Below, one piece after another: positions 36,413-44,834 of a stretch of DNA of 64,000 nucleotides. Positions within the stretch are counted from its first letter, which is position 1, and every line of letters begins with the position of its first letter. Below the pieces are notes generated by a model. The model saw nothing but the letters and a program-made list of their open reading frames with translations. It did no database searches and had not been told where the DNA came from. Made by a program: the position numbers and the translations under genes. The stretch is from Streptococcus pyogenes (GTDB lineage: Bacteria > Bacillota > Bacilli > Lactobacillales > Streptococcaceae): contig NZ_LN831034.1 of assembly GCF_002055535.1 (NCBI RefSeq), forward strand, positions 1,550,001 through 1,614,000. The letters are read 5' to 3'.

Positions 36413-36874
36413 CTATTGTTCCTTATCGCCTCCTAAAACAATTTGAGGCACATCATGTTGCACATAGGCAACCCCTTTTTTCTCCATCAGTTCAATGGCA
36501 AAGGGGTGCGGACGGTAATGTGCTTTATAGGTAATCTTTGTAATCCCCGCCTGCAAAAGCGCCTTAGTGCAGTTAATACAAGGAAAATGAGTCACGTAAA
36601 TTTCAGTTCCGTCCGTTGAAATTCCTTCTTTCGCACATTGAATCAAAGCATTCATTTCAGCATGAACAGTGCGAATACAATGTCCGTCTTCCATATAATG
36701 ACCCGCTTCGTTGCAGTTATCCGTAGCAGAAACTCCGCCATTGTAACCTGTGGCAATAATGCGGTTATCCTTTACCAAAACAGCTCCCACAAAGGCGCGA
36801 TCACAGGTAGAGCGCTTGGAAATCAGCTCTGCATTGGCCATAAAATAGTCTTGCCATGATAAACGATTTGTCAT
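36413..36874 (-). CDS. comEB: dCMP deaminase (ComEB-like)
   Basis: This 153-aa zinc enzyme of the cytidine/deoxycytidylate deaminase family converts dCMP to dUMP for dTMP synthesis. Zinc ligands and the catalytic glutamate are visible in TVHAEMNAL (HAE) and PCINCTKAL (PCxxC); a further cysteine/histidine region is [15 protein letters not shown]. In Bacillus the homologue is named comEB, although it has no firm role in competence. The start at 36874 ([11 protein letters not shown]) follows GGGGAG; a longer frame to 36919 overlaps the pepP stop. It is 34 bp downstream of pepP. Confidence 0.93.
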   Translation of the reverse strand: MTNRLSWQDYFMANAELISKRSTCDRAFVGAVLVKDNRIIATGYNGGVSATDNCNEAGHYMEDGHCIRTVHAEMNALIQCAKEGISTDGTEIYVTHFPCINCTKALLQAGITKITYKAHYRPHPFAIELMEKKGVAYVQHDVPQIVLGGDKEQ

Positions 36875-36908
36875 TGCTTCTCCCCTAATCCTTTCCTGAA
36901 CCATTCTT

Positions 36909-37982
36909 TTACAATACAATTAATTCTTTGGGTGCCAAGGTCAAGACTTGACAACCAGTTTTTGTGATAACCAAGTCATCTTCAATACGGACACCATATT
37001 TGTTATCCAAATAGATACCTGGCTCATCTGTTACCACCATTCCAGCTTGGAGAAGTTGCTCAGATTTCCCAAAAAATGGATTCTCATGGATGTCAAGCCC
37101 GATGCCATGACCAATGCCATGTGTGAAGCGACTGCCATAACCCGCCTCAGTGATGAGTTGGCGCGGAATACCGTCAAAGTCACTATAAGTCATGCCAGCG
37201 CTAGCTTTAGCAATTAAAGCCTTATTAGCAGCAAGAACAAGAGCATAAATCTCACGTTCTTCATCAGTAACTTGGCCAATATGAATGGTCCTCGTCATAT
37301 CACTAACATAGTGATTGTAGTAACACCCAAAGTCCATGGTCAAGCTCTCTTTATTCTGGATAACCTTGTCACTGGCGCGTCCATGAGGCATGGCAGAGAG
37401 ATAGCCTGAAGCTACAATGATATCAAATGATGTGCCGCTGGCACCATACTGACGCATACGAAAATCTAAAAAATTAGCCAGGTCACGTTCAGTGGTTGTC
37501 CCTGGTTTAATAAAATCAAGAGCATCTTCAAATGCTTTGTCTGAGATCGAGCACGCTTTAGCAATGGTATCGATTTCAGAGGCGTCCTTAATAAGACGTA
37601 AATGCTCCACAAAACCTGACTGAGCAAGCAAGGTTATTCCTGACAGTTCTGCTTGCATGGCCTGGTAAAAAGAAAACGATACCTGGTCCTCAAAACCAAG
37701 GCAATCTATTTGATCAGCCTCTAACAATTCTGCCACAACCTTAAGCGGCGTGCGGCTTTCGATAATATCAAATCCCTCAACACTAGCTTTAGCAAGCAAG
37801 GTATAACGTGAATCTGTGATCAAAACACGACGTTTGGCCGTTATCAAAACAGTTGCTGCAGTTCCAGAAAAACCTGTCAAGTAATAACTATTGGTTAAAT
37901 GGGTGACTAGAAGAGCCTCTAGCCCCTTCTCTGCCATCTGCCTTAGGCAGTGACCTAATCGTTGTTCTAAAAATCCTGACAT
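36909..37982 (-). CDS. pepP: Xaa-Pro aminopeptidase (M24B)
   Basis: This 357-aa metallopeptidase removes N-terminal residues linked to proline. The N-terminal creatinase-like domain (to about 130) is followed by the pita-bread catalytic domain. Metal ligands are visible: [18 protein letters not shown] (two Asp), [15 protein letters not shown] (His), VTDEPGIYL (Glu) and [10 protein letters not shown] (Glu). AAAGGAG lies 7 nt before the ATG at 37982; the longer frame to 38021 is rejected on this basis. The cytosolic enzyme is probably involved in peptide use. Confidence 0.95.
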   Translation of the reverse strand: MSGFLEQRLGHCLRQMAEKGLEALLVTHLTNSYYLTGFSGTAATVLITAKRRVLITDSRYTLLAKASVEGFDIIESRTPLKVVAELLEADQIDCLGFEDQVSFSFYQAMQAELSGITLLAQSGFVEHLRLIKDASEIDTIAKACSISDKAFEDALDFIKPGTTTERDLANFLDFRMRQYGASGTSFDIIVASGYLSAMPHGRASDKVIQNKESLTMDFGCYYNHYVSDMTRTIHIGQVTDEEREIYALVLAANKALIAKASAGMTYSDFDGIPRQLITEAGYGSRFTHGIGHGIGLDIHENPFFGKSEQLLQAGMVVTDEPGIYLDNKYGVRIEDDLVITKTGCQVLTLAPKELIVL

Positions 37983-38069
37983 CGCGAACTCCTTTGGTAA
38001 CTTTTGAGAATATTGTAGCATGAAAAAACTACTTTAAGTTTACCATGATTTGAGAGCATTTAAAAGATT

Positions 38070-38092
38070 AAAAGGAGCTCAAACGAACTCCT
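38070..38092 (-). terminator. Intrinsic terminator after uvrA
   Basis: On the minus strand AGGAGTTC (38085-38092) pairs with GAGCTCCT (38073-38080) around a GTTT loop and is followed by UUUUAAU, directly after the uvrA stop. Confidence 0.7.
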
Positions 38093-38096
38093 AATC

Positions 38097-40925
38097 CTAT
38101 TGTTGTAGTTTTACTTTCAAATAATGACCAGTATAGCTTTCTTTAACTTGAGCTACCTCTTCTGGTGTCCCCGTGGCAACAATCTGACCACCTCCGTCAC
38201 CACCTTCTGGTCCTAAGTCAATAATATGGTCAGCAGATTTGATAACGTCCAAATTATGCTCAATCACAAGAACCGTATTACCATCGTCTACAAAGCGTTC
38301 CAAAACTTTTAATAGCCTTGCAATATCATCTGTGTGTAAACCAGTCGTTGGCTCATCTAGGATATACAAGCTCTTACCTGTCGAGCGTTTGTGCAATTCA
38401 CTAGCCAACTTCATCCGTTGAGCTTCTCCCCCAGAGAGGGTGGTAGCTGGTTGACCTAAGGTCACATAACCAAGTCCAACATCCTTAATCGTTTGAATTT
38501 TTCGAGCGATTTTAGGAATAGCAGAGAAAAATACCAAGGCATCATCGACAGTCATATCAAGGACTTCTGCGATATTTTTTCCTTTGTAATGCACCTCAAG
38601 CGTCTCAGAATTATACCGTCTGCCGTGGCAAACCTCACAAGGCACATAAACATCTGGCAAAAAGTGCATTTCGATTTTGATAATCCCATCACCTGAACAA
38701 GCCTCACAACGCCCACCTTTGACATTAAAAGAGAAACGGCCTTTTTTGTAACCACGAATCTTAGCTTCGTTGGTTTGGGCAAACAAGTCTCGAATATCAT
38801 CAAAGACACCCGTATAGGTGGCTGGATTTGACCGTGGCGTCCTTCCAATCGGACTTTGGTCAATGTCAATCAAGCGTTCAATATGTTCAATACCAGAAAT
38901 AGAGTGATATTTACCAGGCTTATCAGCATTACGGTTTAATTTTTGGGCGACAGCCTTTTTCAAAATACTATTAACCAAGGTTGATTTCCCTGAGCCTGAT
39001 ACCCCTGTGACCGCAATAAATTTACCCAGTGGGAATCTCACGTCGAGGCTTTGAAGATTATTCTGCGCTGCTCCTTTTATTTCAATGAATCGGCCATTAC
39101 CAGAACGGCGCTCTAAAGGCACTGGAATGAATTTTTTACCAGACAAATATTGACCCGTGATGGATTTTTTATTCTTAGCCACTTGTTTCGGCGTTCCAGA
39201 GGCAGTAATTTCTCCACCGAACTCACCTGCCCCCGGTCCCACATCAATCAGCCAGTCTGCCTGCATCATGGTGTCTTCATCGTGTTCTACCACAATTAAC
39301 GTATTACCCAAATCACGCATTTTTTTCAGGCTCTCGATCAAACGGTCATTGTCTCTTTGATGCAATCCAATAGAAGGCTCATCCAAGATATAGAGCACCC
39401 CTGATAGGTTAGAACCAATTTGTGTTGCTAACCTGATTCGTTGACTTTCACCACCTGATAAAGTCCCAGCAGCCCGTGACAAGGTCAGATAATTCAGTCC
39501 CACATTATTTAAGAATGTCAGACGGTCATGGATTTCTTTGACAATCGGTTTAGCAATGGTACTTTCATTTTCTGTGAGTTCCAATTCTTCCAATAACTGC
39601 AAGTGGTCGGCAATCGATAATTCTGAAATTTGACCAATATGAGGTCCTTCTTCGCCACCCACATGCACACACAAAGCTTGGTCATTCAAACGGTAACCAT
39701 GACAAGTCGCACAGGTCAATTCGTTCATATAACCACGCATCACATTGCGCGTATAATCACTATTAGTTTCGTGATAACGGCGATTAACATTAGTTACAAC
39801 ACCTTCAAAAGGAATGTCAATGTTACGCTCACCACCAAAATCATTCACATAGTGAAAATGAAATTCTCTATCACCTGAACCATAAAGCACTAAATCTCTT
39901 TCTTCCTCAGTCAAGGCCTCAAAAGGTGTATCCATATCCACCCCAAAACTTGCCATAGCTTGCTCAAGCATGGTTGGGTAATAATTGGAGGAAATAGGAT
40001 TCCAAGGCGCCAAAGCTCCCTCTCTCAAAGACTTACTTGGGTCAGGAACAACCAAGTCCAAATCCACTTCCAACTTAATGCCTAGCCCATCACAGGTCGG
40101 ACAAGAGCCGAACGGCGCATTAAAAGAGAAGAGTCTTGGTTCTAATTCAGGAACCGTAAATCCACAGACAGGACAGGAATAATGCTCAGAAAAGAGCAGT
40201 TCATTGCCATCCATAGTGTCAATCATAAGGTAGCCATCTCCCAGCCTTAAAGCTGCTTCAACCGAATCAAATAAACGGCTACGAATACCATCCTTATTAA
40301 CCAGACGGTCAATAACCACCTCAATGTTGTGCATCTTACTTTTGGACAACTCTGGCACTTCTGTCACGTCAAAAATATCCCCGTCAACGCGCACACGGAC
40401 ATAGCCGTCTTTTTGAATTTTCTCAAAAACTGTTTTGTGTTGCCCCTTCTTCCGACGAACAACAGGAGCTAAAATCTGCATGCGTGTCCGTTCAGGGAGG
40501 GCTAAGACCTGCTCTACAATTTGTTCTGCAGAAGACGCCGTGATAGCACCATGCCCATTGATACAGTAAGGTGTGCCCACACGCGCATATAGTAGACGTA
40601 AATAATCATTGATTTCCGTAACCGTACCAACCGTTGAGCGAGGGTTCTTACTGGTGGTTTTTTGGTCAATGGAAATAGCAGGGCTAAGACCGTCAATGGA
40701 ATCCACATCTGGTTTTTCCATATTACCCAAGAACTGTCTAGCATAAGCTGATAAACTTTCTACGTAACGACGTTGCCCTTCCGCATAAATAGTATCAAAG
40801 GCTAGACTAGATTTTCCTGACCCTGATAACCCTGTCACGACAACTAATTTGTCTCGTGGAATTTCCACGTCAATATTTTTTAAATTGTGGGCTCTTGCCC
40901 CATGAATTATTATTTTATTTTGCAT
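38097..40925 (-). CDS. uvrA: Excinuclease ABC subunit A
   Basis: UvrA finds bulky DNA damage and loads UvrB in nucleotide excision repair. The 942-aa product has two ABC ATPase halves: Walker A GLSGSGKS (about 33) and GVSGSGKS (about 640), signatures LSGGESQR and LSGGEAQR, and two zinc modules ([28 protein letters not shown] about 253-281; [27 protein letters not shown] about 735-762). The ATG at 40925 fits the family start [17 protein letters not shown]. Its AGGAGG lies 21 nt upstream, but a 14-nt hairpin lies between, leaving an effective spacing of 7 nt. It is divergent from corA. Confidence 0.97.
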   Translation of the reverse strand: MQNKIIIHGARAHNLKNIDVEIPRDKLVVVTGLSGSGKSSLAFDTIYAEGQRRYVESLSAYARQFLGNMEKPDVDSIDGLSPAISIDQKTTSKNPRSTVGTVTEINDYLRLLYARVGTPYCINGHGAITASSAEQIVEQVLALPERTRMQILAPVVRRKKGQHKTVFEKIQKDGYVRVRVDGDIFDVTEVPELSKSKMHNIEVVIDRLVNKDGIRSRLFDSVEAALRLGDGYLMIDTMDGNELLFSEHYSCPVCGFTVPELEPRLFSFNAPFGSCPTCDGLGIKLEVDLDLVVPDPSKSLREGALAPWNPISSNYYPTMLEQAMASFGVDMDTPFEALTEEERDLVLYGSGDREFHFHYVNDFGGERNIDIPFEGVVTNVNRRYHETNSDYTRNVMRGYMNELTCATCHGYRLNDQALCVHVGGEEGPHIGQISELSIADHLQLLEELELTENESTIAKPIVKEIHDRLTFLNNVGLNYLTLSRAAGTLSGGESQRIRLATQIGSNLSGVLYILDEPSIGLHQRDNDRLIESLKKMRDLGNTLIVVEHDEDTMMQADWLIDVGPGAGEFGGEITASGTPKQVAKNKKSITGQYLSGKKFIPVPLERRSGNGRFIEIKGAAQNNLQSLDVRFPLGKFIAVTGVSGSGKSTLVNSILKKAVAQKLNRNADKPGKYHSISGIEHIERLIDIDQSPIGRTPRSNPATYTGVFDDIRDLFAQTNEAKIRGYKKGRFSFNVKGGRCEACSGDGIIKIEMHFLPDVYVPCEVCHGRRYNSETLEVHYKGKNIAEVLDMTVDDALVFFSAIPKIARKIQTIKDVGLGYVTLGQPATTLSGGEAQRMKLASELHKRSTGKSLYILDEPTTGLHTDDIARLLKVLERFVDDGNTVLVIEHNLDVIKSADHIIDLGPEGGDGGGQIVATGTPEEVAQVKESYTGHYLKVKLQQ

Positions 40926-40932
40926 CTTGAAT

Positions 40933-40952
40933 GTGCCTAAAGGCACCCTCCT
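40933..40952 (-). promoter_or_regulatory. uvrA ribosome-binding site followed by a hairpin
   Basis: AGGAGG (40947-40952) is directly followed by GTGCC-TTTA-GGCAC (40933-40946) and then 7 nt to the ATG at 40925. Folding of the hairpin would place the Shine-Dalgarno at normal distance. Confidence 0.5.
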
Positions 40953-40968
40953 CATCGAGCTTTCTTAT

Positions 40969-40977
40969 ATTATAACA
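40969..40977 (-). promoter_or_regulatory. Extended -10 element of uvrA
   Basis: TGTTATAAT on the minus strand, 43 nt before the uvrA ATG; no good -35 is visible. Confidence 0.5.
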
Positions 40978-41017
40978 AAAATTTCTGATAACCTATTGCC
41001 CCAAACTTTGCGAATTT

Positions 41018-41026
41018 TGGTATAAT
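41018..41026 (+). promoter_or_regulatory. Extended -10 element of corA
   Basis: TGGTATAAT, about 100 nt before the corA ATG, with no clear -35 at 17 bp. Confidence 0.5.
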
Positions 41027-41041
41027 AGATAAGTATTGAGA

Positions 41042-41056
41042 ATTTTTCAGAAAATC
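41042..41056. promoter_or_regulatory. CodY-box-like site downstream of the corA -10
   Basis: ATTTTTCAGAAAATC matches the CodY consensus AATTTTCWGAAAATT at 13 of 15 positions. It would lie at about +9 to +23 of the corA transcript, where binding acts as a roadblock. Confidence 0.45.
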
Positions 41057-41127
41057 CTTGAGAAGACTTTATTATCAAGGTTTGATGTCAATCTCTACCA
41101 GTTAATCATCAAAAAGGAGGGCTTGTC

Positions 41128-42072
41128 ATGAAACAAATGTTTCTTTCATCGGCAATTGAATTCAAAGAAATAGAAACATTCGAGCCAGGAGCTTGGATTA
41201 AACTGGTTAACCCTTCCCAAGAAGAGTCTATGAAGATCGCCGATCAATTTAACATTGATATTTCTGACTTGCGCGCCCCTTTGGACGTGGAAGAAACCTC
41301 ACGTATTGCCGTAGAAGATGATTATACCCTAATTATCGTAGACGTCCCGATATACGAAGAACGTAACAATAAAAGTTACTATATTACTATGCCTTTAGGC
41401 ATTATTGTAACGGAAAATGCTGTTATCACAACTTGTCTGCATGACATGACCCTTTTCGATCATTTTCACAACCGCCGGGTCAAAAATTTCTATACCTTCA
41501 TGAAGACACGTTTTGTTTTTCAGATTCTATATCGCAACGCCGAGCTCTTTCTGACTGCCTTGAGGACCATTGATCGCCAAAGCGAACGTTTGGAAGCTCA
41601 GCTTGAAGCAGCTACTCGAAATGAAGAACTTATCGACATGATGGAACTTGAAAAATCCATTGTCTACTTAAAGGCTTCCTTGAAATTCAACGAACGCATC
41701 GTCAAGAAATTATCCAGCTCAACAAGCTCTCTCAAGAAATACATTGAGGACGAGGATTTGCTAGAAGATACCTTGATTGAAACCCAACAGGCGATTGAGA
41801 TGGCTGGCATTTATGAAAATGTCTTGAATGCCATGACCGAAACCACTGCTTCTATTATCAACAATAACCAGAACACCATTATGAAAACACTGGCCTTGAT
41901 GACCATGGCTTTAGATATACCAACTGTGATTTTCTCCGCCTATGGTATGAATTTCCAAAACAACTGGTTACCACTAAATGGCCTAGAACATGCTTTTTGG
42001 TATATCACCTTGATTGCTATGCTCCTTAGTTCCTTTGTTGTGATTTACTTTATTAGAAAAAAATGGTTCTAG
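41128..42072 (+). CDS. corA: CorA-family magnesium/divalent cation transporter
   Basis: This 314-aa protein has a large N-terminal cytoplasmic domain (to about residue 250) and two C-terminal membrane helices. The pore signature GMN is present in SAYGMNFQNNW between them. The funnel part includes a long charged helix (ELEKSIVYLKASLKFNERIV). CorA forms a pentameric channel for Mg2+ and sometimes Co2+ or Ni2+. AAAAAGGAGG precedes the ATG. It diverges from uvrA, and a CodY-like site lies just after its -10. Confidence 0.94.
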   Translation: MKQMFLSSAIEFKEIETFEPGAWIKLVNPSQEESMKIADQFNIDISDLRAPLDVEETSRIAVEDDYTLIIVDVPIYEERNNKSYYITMPLGIIVTENAVITTCLHDMTLFDHFHNRRVKNFYTFMKTRFVFQILYRNAELFLTALRTIDRQSERLEAQLEAATRNEELIDMMELEKSIVYLKASLKFNERIVKKLSSSTSSLKKYIEDEDLLEDTLIETQQAIEMAGIYENVLNAMTETTASIINNNQNTIMKTLALMTMALDIPTVIFSAYGMNFQNNWLPLNGLEHAFWYITLIAMLLSSFVVIYFIRKKWF

Positions 42073-42204
42073 AGTGGAGTAAGCTGCAGAATGCGGTTAA
42101 GACCTGACAAAACTCTGTGTCAGACGACTGGCTCCAAAGTCTCATTTGACACTAACTAATATCATTGACTTACTTTAACTAACCCATATAAAGAAGGGAT
42201 TCCC

Positions 42205-42861
42205 ATGGAATTACAAGAACTTACCAAAAAAAATCAAGAATTTATCCACACCGCTACGAACAAATTAATCCAAGACGGCAAGTCTGATGAGGACATTAAG
42301 CTGATTCTCGAAGAAGCCATTCCAGCTATTCTCGAAAACCAGAAAAAAGGAGTCACCGCTCGAAATCTATTAGGCACTCCGACTGCTTGGGCAGCTTCTT
42401 TTAGCCAAGACCCTAGTCAAAAAGCAGCAGAAACTGACAAAAACACCAATCCTTGGTTGATGTGGCTAGATACCTCTTTGCTATTCATCGGAATTGTTGC
42501 CCTTTTAAATGGCATCATGACCTTCTTCAACACAAACGCTACAGTTACAGGATTGATTTCCTTACTGGCACTTGGTTTTGGTGGAGGAGCATCCATGTAC
42601 GCTACTTATTACTTTATTTACCGTCATCTCGGAAAAGATAAGAGCCTTCGTCCAAGTTGGTTCAAAATCATCGCAGCCTTATCATTAGCCATGTTGATTT
42701 GGATTGCCTTGTACTCTGCAACTGCCTTTTTACCAACCTCTCTTAACCCACAGTTGCCTCCTCTTGCCTTGCTCATTATTGGTGGTGTTTCCCTTGCTTT
42801 ACGCTATTACCTACAACGCAAATACAACATTCAAAACACTATGTCACCTGTTAACAAATAA
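42205..42861 (+). CDS. DUF1129-family membrane protein
   Basis: This 218-aa protein has a soluble N-terminal part of about 80 residues, rich in Lys and Glu (LTKKNQEFIHTATNKLIQDG), followed by four hydrophobic segments between about 85 and 205 and a short basic tail. The layout matches the DUF1129 family of Lactobacillales, of unknown function. AAGAAGGG precedes the ATG at 42205. It lies 132 bp after corA in the same direction; the two may be cotranscribed, though the gap contains an imperfect GTGTCA/TGACAC repeat (about 42116-42151). Confidence 0.85.
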   Translation: MELQELTKKNQEFIHTATNKLIQDGKSDEDIKLILEEAIPAILENQKKGVTARNLLGTPTAWAASFSQDPSQKAAETDKNTNPWLMWLDTSLLFIGIVALLNGIMTFFNTNATVTGLISLLALGFGGGASMYATYYFIYRHLGKDKSLRPSWFKIIAALSLAMLIWIALYSATAFLPTSLNPQLPPLALLIIGGVSLALRYYLQRKYNIQNTMSPVNK

Positions 42862-42962
42862 CAATCATTTCATCCTTGCTGTCTACGCAAGGATTTTCGT
42901 TTACTATCATTCTCTCTTTTAGAAAAAACTCACCTATACGCCTAGACTAGTCCTAGTCAACT

Positions 42963-42988
42963 AAAAAACAGTCCGAAATGGACTGTTT
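42963..42988 (-). terminator. Terminator of the rpsF-ssb-rpsR operon
   Basis: AAACAGTCC (42966-42974) pairs with GGACTGTTT (42980-42988); on the minus strand the stem is followed by a U-run (42963-42968), right after the rpsR stop. Confidence 0.85.
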
Positions 42989-42993
42989 GTTTA

Positions 42994-43233
42994 TTAGTCT
43001 TCGTTTACGTAAGGCATAAGAGCCATAACGCGAGCACGTTTGATTGCTGTTGTTACTTTACGTTGGTTTTTAGCTGAAGTTCCTGTTACACGACGAGGAA
43101 GAATTTTTCCACGTTCTGAAACGAAACGGCTAAGAAGCTCAGTATCTTTGTAATCAACATATTCAATTTTGTTAGCTGCGATGAAGTCAACTTTTTTACG
43201 GCGTTTGAATCCGCCACGACGTTGTTGAGCCAT
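42994..43233 (-). CDS. rpsR: 30S ribosomal protein S18
   Basis: S18 pairs with S6 on the central domain of 16S rRNA. The 79-aa basic product ([17 protein letters not shown]) has the family's full length, including the [27 protein letters not shown] core (about residues 22-48) and [24 protein letters not shown] precedes the ATG. It is the last gene of the rpsF-ssb-rpsR operon, 164 bp after ssb, and is followed directly by the operon terminator. Confidence 0.98.
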
Positions 43234-43397
43234 GTATTTTCTCCTTTATAAATTATGATGTTAAGGGCTCTTAAAAAACGACTGAATTTTAGAAAACTGG
43301 CAAGAAATCTTGATTTCCTAGGGAGTTGATCTAAATTCTAAGTTCTAAATTTTTAGCCCGAACTCAAATAATTTCGTATTCGTTCAATCCATTCTGA

Positions 43398-43889
43398 CTA
43401 GAATGGAAGATCGTCATCTGAGATATCCATCGGGTTTGAGTTCCCAAATGGGCTATCATCTCTTCCAAAGTTAGGCGTTTGTTGTGCAGGCGCTGAGTAA
43501 CTGTTTGATGATGAAGTGTTATTGTTAAAACCACCATTAAATGAGCCAGTTGAGCCACCTTCACGTGTAGCACGACTTTCCAACATTTGGAAATTATCTG
43601 CAACAACTTCTGTTACATAGACACGTTGTCCTTGTTGGTTTTCGTAGTTACGTGTCTGAATACGACCCGTAACTCCGATCAAAGCACCTTTTTTAGCCCA
43701 GTTCGCTAAATTTTCAGCCGGTTGACGCCAGATCACACAGTTAATGAAATCTGCCTCGCGTTCACCATTTTGGCTTTTAAAGGTACGGTTAACAGCAAGT
43801 GTGAAGGTAGCCACAGCTACTTGACTTGGTGTGTAACGAAGTTCTGCATCCTTGGTCATACGACCAACTAGTACTACATTATTAATCAT
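43398..43889 (-). CDS. ssb: Single-stranded DNA-binding protein
   Basis: This 163-aa SSB has an N-terminal OB fold (about 1-105, beginning [20 protein letters not shown]), a Gly/Asn/Ser-rich flexible linker and the acidic tip DISDDDLPF at the C-terminus that recruits partner proteins. It protects single-stranded DNA during replication and repair. It lies 21 bp after rpsF, so translation is probably coupled. Streptococci also carry a competence-specific SsbB; this copy, between ribosomal protein genes, is the housekeeping one. Confidence 0.98.
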   Translation of the reverse strand: MINNVVLVGRMTKDAELRYTPSQVAVATFTLAVNRTFKSQNGEREADFINCVIWRQPAENLANWAKKGALIGVTGRIQTRNYENQQGQRVYVTEVVADNFQMLESRATREGGSTGSFNGGFNNNTSSSNSYSAPAQQTPNFGRDDSPFGNSNPMDISDDDLPF

Positions 43890-43910
43890 AAACTACCCTC
43901 TTAGTTGGAA

Positions 43911-44201
43911 TTAAGCGTCAAGTTTAACGATCATGTGACGAAGAATGTCACCATTGATTTTTGAAAGACGGTCAAACTCGTTAAGAGCTGCTGCGTCAGT
44001 CGCTTCAAGGTTAACGATGTGGTAAAGTCCTTCACGGAAATCGTTGATTTCGTATGCAAGACGACGTTTTTCCCAATCTTTTGATTCAACAACAGTTGCA
44101 CCGTTGTCAGTCAAGATAGAGTCAAAGCGTGCTACCAAAGCGTTTTTAGCTTCTTCTTCAATGTTTGGACGAATGATATAAAGAATTTCGTATTTAGCCA
44201 T
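43911..44201 (-). CDS. rpsF: 30S ribosomal protein S6
   Basis: S6 binds 16S rRNA together with S18. The 96-aa product begins [20 protein letters not shown] and has the family core [20 protein letters not shown] (about 42-61). AAAGGAGGAAAA precedes the ATG at 44201. It heads the rpsF-ssb-rpsR operon with a good promoter (44276-44304) and a leader of about 70 nt that can form two mutually exclusive hairpins. In many bacteria the S6-S18 pair binds such leaders to autoregulate. Confidence 0.98.
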   Translation of the reverse strand: MAKYEILYIIRPNIEEEAKNALVARFDSILTDNGATVVESKDWEKRRLAYEINDFREGLYHIVNLEATDAAALNEFDRLSKINGDILRHMIVKLDA

Positions 44202-44228
44202 TGATATTTTCCTCCTTTTGGTCTAATG

Positions 44229-44275
44229 ACTCACTACTTTTGGAGTGAGTAAGTGAGGTATACTCACAGAATCTT
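44229..44275 (-). promoter_or_regulatory. rpsF leader with alternative hairpins
   Basis: On the minus strand ACTCACT (44244-44250) can pair with AGTGAGT (44229-44235), or the overlapping TACTCAC can pair with the upstream GTGAGTA around 44259-44268. The two pairings exclude each other. An S6-S18 autoregulatory leader is plausible. Confidence 0.45.
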
Positions 44276-44304
44276 ATTGTACACTAATAGTCAATTAAAA
44301 GCAA
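44276..44304 (-). promoter_or_regulatory. Promoter of rpsF
   Basis: TTGCTT (44299-44304), 17 bp, then TACAAT (44276-44281) on the minus strand. Confidence 0.6.
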
Positions 44305-44373
44305 GGAACTTTTTCTACTTGACTAAGTTTTGTCAAACATTTTCTTTCACGAGTTTTAAAAATTGGCACTTAG

Positions 44374-44667
44374 TCAGACTCCTAAAAAATAGGTGAAAAA
44401 AGAAAAAGCAAGGAAAAGTTTTAACCAAAGTGCAAAATATAAAATTAGGGCCAAAACAAAAAGGTTAAACTTTTTAAAAATAATAGCAACCATGGCACAT
44501 ACGATACCTAATCCAGGAAAAACTTGCGTCATGATCAGCCATTCCAACTGTAGTCCGCTCAAAGAAGGATCAAATGGATAAATATAGTTAAGAAATAACA
44601 CAAGAATCATCATTATAAAAACGAACCACGAATACCGATCAATAAGATTCTTTAATTTCTGGAACAT
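44374..44667 (-). CDS. Small membrane protein of unknown function
   Basis: I do not recognise a family. The 97-aa product begins MFQKLKNLIDRYSWFVF and has three hydrophobic segments (about 14-30, 43-64 and 70-95), with few charges apart from the N-terminus and a KKFN loop. TGGAGGGG lies directly before the ATG at 44667, a strong ribosome-binding site that supports a real gene. It lies upstream of rpsF in the same direction but about 170 bp away, with the rpsF promoter in between. It is divergent from mutY. Confidence 0.7.
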   Translation of the reverse strand: MFQKLKNLIDRYSWFVFIMMILVLFLNYIYPFDPSLSGLQLEWLIMTQVFPGLGIVCAMVAIIFKKFNLFVLALILYFALWLKLFLAFSFFTYFLGV

Positions 44668-44819
44668 GTCCCCTCCAAATTAAAACCTGTCTGCTTCTAT
44701 CGTTAATTTCAGTTATTCTAAATCAACATTTAGATGAGGTAAACCTAATATTATTATAATATTTCCTTTTCTTTTTCGCAAATACCTAAAATCTTTTTTT
44801 ACTCTTTTTAAGACTCCTG

Positions 44820-44828
44820 TGTTACAAT
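44820..44828 (+). promoter_or_regulatory. Extended -10 element just upstream of mutY
   Basis: TGTTACAAT ends 6 nt before the mutY ATG, so transcription would start at or beside the A of the start codon. Confidence 0.5.
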
Positions 44829-44834
44829 AACAAC

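Noticed and set aside
42116..42151. GTGTCA/TGACAC inverted repeat between corA and the DUF1129 gene
   Set aside because: The arms are short and the loop long, with no U-run; not strong enough for a terminator call.
43377..43384. Near cin-box (AACGAATA) between ssb and rpsR
   Set aside because: One mismatch and a position inside a ribosomal operon make a competence role unlikely; chance is sufficient.
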